Assembly (NCBI RefSeq): GCF_037044555.1 | Contig: NZ_CP146275.1 | Span: 496,001 to 560,000 of the forward strand | Direction: 5' to 3' | Origin: Pelagibacterium nitratireducens | Lineage (GTDB): Bacteria > Pseudomonadota > Alphaproteobacteria > Rhizobiales > Devosiaceae | DNA length: 64,000 nt | Shown here: piece by piece, positions 62,097-64,000 of the stretch | Layout: the number at the start of each line of letters is the position of its first letter | Position numbering within the stretch: position 1 is the first letter of the stretch | Program-made: the position numbers and the translations under genes | Notes under the pieces: model-generated | Database searches by the model: none | Told to the model about the DNA's origin: nothing | What the model saw: only the letters and a program-made list of their open reading frames with translations

Positions 62097-62312
62097 AAAA
62101 TCCCCCCGGATCGAATTCGTGTCTCTGACCAGCCCTCCGTCCGCCGGGCGGTGTCGGATACGATAGGATGTGAGGCGCAGTCGGCGAAAGGGTTTTCTCC
62201 CCTGAGACGAAAAAATCCCAAAAAAAGCAGCGATCGGGCTCAACCAAACAGTGGTGCGAGATTGTCCTGCTAGGTGTGGGACCCAATTCATCCACCGATT
62301 CAGGGGGCCAAC
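62097..62312. promoter_or_regulatory. Divergent promoter region of the regulator and outer-membrane protein genes
   Basis: 216 bases between two TTG starts. It includes an A-rich stretch (AAAAAATCCCAAAAAAAGC, 62204-62222) that stands out in this GC-rich genome and might be a promoter or curved region. No operator dyad could be found by eye. Confidence 0.35.
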
Positions 62313-63167
62313 TTGAAAAGCCGTATTCTCGTCGCATGTATCGTCACCGGATTGCCGTTTGCTGCGCAGGCACAGCAAGCCGATGGAGATTGGCAGGACG
62401 CCCTGTCACGCCTCGGTGTGGCGGGGACGTTCGCGGAACTGGGTTATTCTGGCACCGATGAAAGTTCCACCATTCCCTTTGCCGACTCGAGCCGGCAGTT
62501 GCAATGGCGTGTCGGGGCCATCGCGCGCTATCTCGATTCGCGCCTCGTGGTCACCCCGAGCCTGACCCTCAGGCATCAATGGGGATCGGGCGCCAATCGC
62601 TTCGCAGACATCGACACCTCCGGCACCATCGCCGGCGTGGGCCTGTCGCTGGCCTACGCGCCAACCTACAATCTGCGCTTCCAGGTCGGTGGGACGGTGA
62701 GCGGCGGCGAGCAGGAGGCGGTGTTCAACGGCGCCGATTCAAGCCTTACGGGTCTGTTTTCGGCCTCGGCCCATGCCGGGGTCGGCATCGATATCTATCG
62801 CGACCTTAGAAGCCGGATAACCATCTCGAACCAGTTGGCCTATCACTATAGCCATGCCGATTATGCCCCGAGCAACAGCGTGGACGAGAGCTATTCGCGC
62901 CTCGTCTCCAACACGCTTTCTCTCAGCGGCACTTATCAGGTCAACGCCGATACCAGCCTTAATGCCAGTGTCGGGCTGGTCTCACTTCTCAAGGCGGAAG
63001 TGATGTCCGGCGAGGATCCACTGGACACCTCCTATGGACTGGTCTCGGTCGGTGCATCGCATGAAGTGGCCGACGGGTTCACGCTCTATGGCAATATCGG
63101 CACCACGATCGCCAACCAGAATTCTACCGATCTTAACGGCAAGCTTGGCTTGCGGATCATGTTTTAA
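62313..63167 (+). CDS. Outer-membrane beta-barrel protein
   Basis: A 284-residue exported protein from a TTG at 62313, with AGGGGG 5 bases upstream. A signal peptide (LKSRILVACIVTGLPFAAQAQ, cleaved after AQA) is followed by repeating amphipathic strands ending in LGLRIMF, with the terminal Phe used by the BAM complex. Glycine/serine-rich strand pairs (VGLSLAYAPTYNLRFQVGG, SLSGTYQVNADTSLNASVG) suggest 10-12 strands. No ligand is predictable. It is followed 12 bases later by a secreted protein gene. Confidence 0.78.
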   Translation: MKSRILVACIVTGLPFAAQAQQADGDWQDALSRLGVAGTFAELGYSGTDESSTIPFADSSRQLQWRVGAIARYLDSRLVVTPSLTLRHQWGSGANRFADIDTSGTIAGVGLSLAYAPTYNLRFQVGGTVSGGEQEAVFNGADSSLTGLFSASAHAGVGIDIYRDLRSRITISNQLAYHYSHADYAPSNSVDESYSRLVSNTLSLSGTYQVNADTSLNASVGLVSLLKAEVMSGEDPLDTSYGLVSVGASHEVADGFTLYGNIGTTIANQNSTDLNGKLGLRIMF

Positions 63168-63179
63168 GGGGAGGCTGAC

Positions 63180-63686
63180 ATGAACGGAACCAGGATAATG
63201 GCCGCCGGCCTTTTGGGAGTCGGGCTCTGCCTGTCCGGAAACGCCATCGCGCAGCAAAGCAATGCCGATGCAGGCGCGGGCCAGAGTATAGGGGACCAGG
63301 GCATAGGGGGCGTATCGGCGGGGGCCATAACGTTTGGCGTCATAGCGGCGGCGACCATAGTAACGGATGGCGACAACGAATCTGCGGAGCCCGAGGTGCC
63401 AGACATGCCCGACCTGCCGCCCGAGATATTGGAGGCGACCCTGTCCGAACTTCTCGACAGCCCCTACGTTGCCGATCTGGATATGGACCGTGCGGCTATC
63501 CCCGCGGCCATTCTGGACGAAAAAATCGCCGACCTGTGGGTCGACCCGACTTTTGTGACCGTGCTTCAGTCGGTCGTTGGCGAGGAGCAGGTCGAGCTGT
63601 TGTTCGATACGCTTAACAACGATTCCGGACATCTCGTATCGGACATGCTCGAAACCATCCAGATGCCTTCGGGCACCGGTTCCTGA
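63180..63686 (+). CDS. Secreted protein of unknown function
   Basis: A 168-residue protein not recognised. It has a signal peptide (ending near NAIAQ), then a Gly/Ala-rich stretch GQSIGDQGIGGVSAGAITFG followed by VIAAATIVTDGDN, which reads like a possible second hydrophobic segment. Then come an acidic proline-rich linker (EPEVPDMPDLPPE) and a helical acidic C-terminus with no cysteines. It follows the outer-membrane barrel gene by 12 bases and is likely in its operon, so it may be a periplasmic or surface partner. Confidence 0.65.
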   Translation: MNGTRIMAAGLLGVGLCLSGNAIAQQSNADAGAGQSIGDQGIGGVSAGAITFGVIAAATIVTDGDNESAEPEVPDMPDLPPEILEATLSELLDSPYVADLDMDRAAIPAAILDEKIADLWVDPTFVTVLQSVVGEEQVELLFDTLNNDSGHLVSDMLETIQMPSGTGS

Positions 63687-63713
63687 CCGCAGAATCTGAC
63701 GTCATCGGATCGT

Positions 63714-64000
63714 TCACAACGCCGAGCGTGCCAGCGGAATAATCTCGGCGGGCTTGCCTGCCAGCGCGTCGTCGACTTTTTCGATCAGCTGGGCGAGCGA
63801 GAAGGGTTTGCCCAGGACGTCGTAGATCAGGGCGTCCAGGCCATGGGCGCGTTCGCGCTGGTCGGCAAAGCCGGTCATCAAGAGAATGGTCATGGCGGGG
63901 TATTGGGCGCCGATGGCCAGCGCCAAGCCGATGCCGTCCATGACGGGCATTTTTATGTCGGAGACCAGAAGGTCGAAATTGCCATTGTGCTCATTGGCGA
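63714..64000 (-). CDS. Response-regulator receiver protein (5' end beyond window)
   Basis: The frame stays open to the last base of the window; about 94 C-terminal residues are visible. The phospho-aspartate lies in LLVSDIKMPVMDGIGLA, the Thr in LLMTGFADQRERA and the Lys in VLGKPFSLAQLI. After the receiver comes only a short tail ending ARSAL, so it is a single-domain regulator of the CpdR-like/rhizobial type. A hydrophobic C-terminal pair as a proteolysis tag is a guess. Confidence 0.85.
   Translation of the reverse strand, partial: ANEHNGNFDLLVSDIKMPVMDGIGLALAIGAQYPAMTILLMTGFADQRERAHGLDALIYDVLGKPFSLAQLIEKVDDALAGKPAEIIPLARSAL

Noticed and set aside
62097..62378. Longer N-terminus for the HilA-like regulator
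   Set aside because: The added 94 residues would overlap the barrel gene's leader, contain no domain and the TTG at 62096 has a strong ribosome site at the domain border.
1..64000. Prophage, transposon, CRISPR or integron signals
   Set aside because: No transposase, integrase, phage structural gene, regularly spaced repeats or attachment-site duplication was seen; the tRNA-Leu has no partial copy in the window that I could find.

Overview
The window is a high-GC chromosomal stretch of an alphaproteobacterium, most likely a Hyphomicrobiales (Rhizobiales) member of the Devosia/Pelagibacterium type. This rests on the rhizobial set of small families (DUF3309, twin-TM HIG1-like protein, PduO-type adenosyltransferase, CpdR-like receiver), the ispG/ispA/mtgA/rpmF neighbourhood, a CheR-CheB-CheY-CheD chemotaxis set with a CheT-like protein, frequent GTG/TTG starts and rhizobial-style intergenic hairpin repeats. 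I see no prophage, insertion sequence, plasmid backbone or CRISPR array, so most of the window reads as core chromosome. Assignments were made by reading the sequence; no database search was run. || Layout. 1-3.7 kb: end of a sugar-uptake operon (ROK/NanK-like kinase, solute-binding protein, two MalF/MalG-type permeases; no ATPase in view). 3.8-10.6 kb: a small secreted protein, then a two-component system divergent from an RND efflux adaptor/pump pair, with an inverted-repeat operator candidate between them. 10.7-18.3 kb: chemotaxis region (CheT-like protein divergent from cheD; a methyl-accepting protein, cheR, cheB, cheY), interrupted by an EamA transporter/MocR regulator pair that shares a perfect palindrome. 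cheA and cheW are not in the window. 18.4-25.4 kb: methylglyoxal synthase, a branched-chain amino-acid-type ABC transporter (livG, F, H, M, with the binding protein convergent) and a betaine-type binding protein. 25.5-31.2 kb: GGDEF-EAL protein, DUF442 phosphatase/sulfurtransferase-like protein, pyruvate carboxylase. || 31.3-42.1 kb: DUF3309 and DUF1232 membrane proteins, ispG, two GNATs, farnesyl diphosphate synthase, mtgA, rpmF, fumC, CAP-domain lipoprotein, PilZ protein, TusA, DacF-type carboxypeptidase, HxlR regulator. 42.1-50.2 kb: secreted LAS-type peptidase candidate overlapping a GNAT, CYTH-CHAD protein, tRNA-Leu(CAA), DedA/YqaA, DsbB, HNH endonuclease, esterase, AlkA, GluQ. 50.3-56.4 kb: HIG1-like protein, cob(I)alamin adenosyltransferase, GGDEF protein, a heme-copper-oxidase-like fragment protein, rhomboid protease, YjfB-like motility protein, HD-GYP protein, TlpA-like thioredoxin. 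56.4-59.1 kb: argH-lysA. 59.4-63.7 kb: a four-gene block whose base and codon use looks different from its neighbours (serine hydrolase, soluble CadC/HilA-like regulator, outer-membrane beta-barrel, secreted protein), then the start of a response-regulator gene running off the end. || Themes. Motility and c-di-GMP signalling recur: chemotaxis adaptation enzymes, a GGDEF-EAL protein, a GGDEF protein with an intact I-site, an HD-GYP protein, a PilZ receptor and a YjfB-like protein. The least explained parts are the CheT-like protein with its CheZ-type DxxxQ motif, the 59.4-63.7 kb block, the M15/LAS-like secreted protein and three classes of palindromic intergenic elements.
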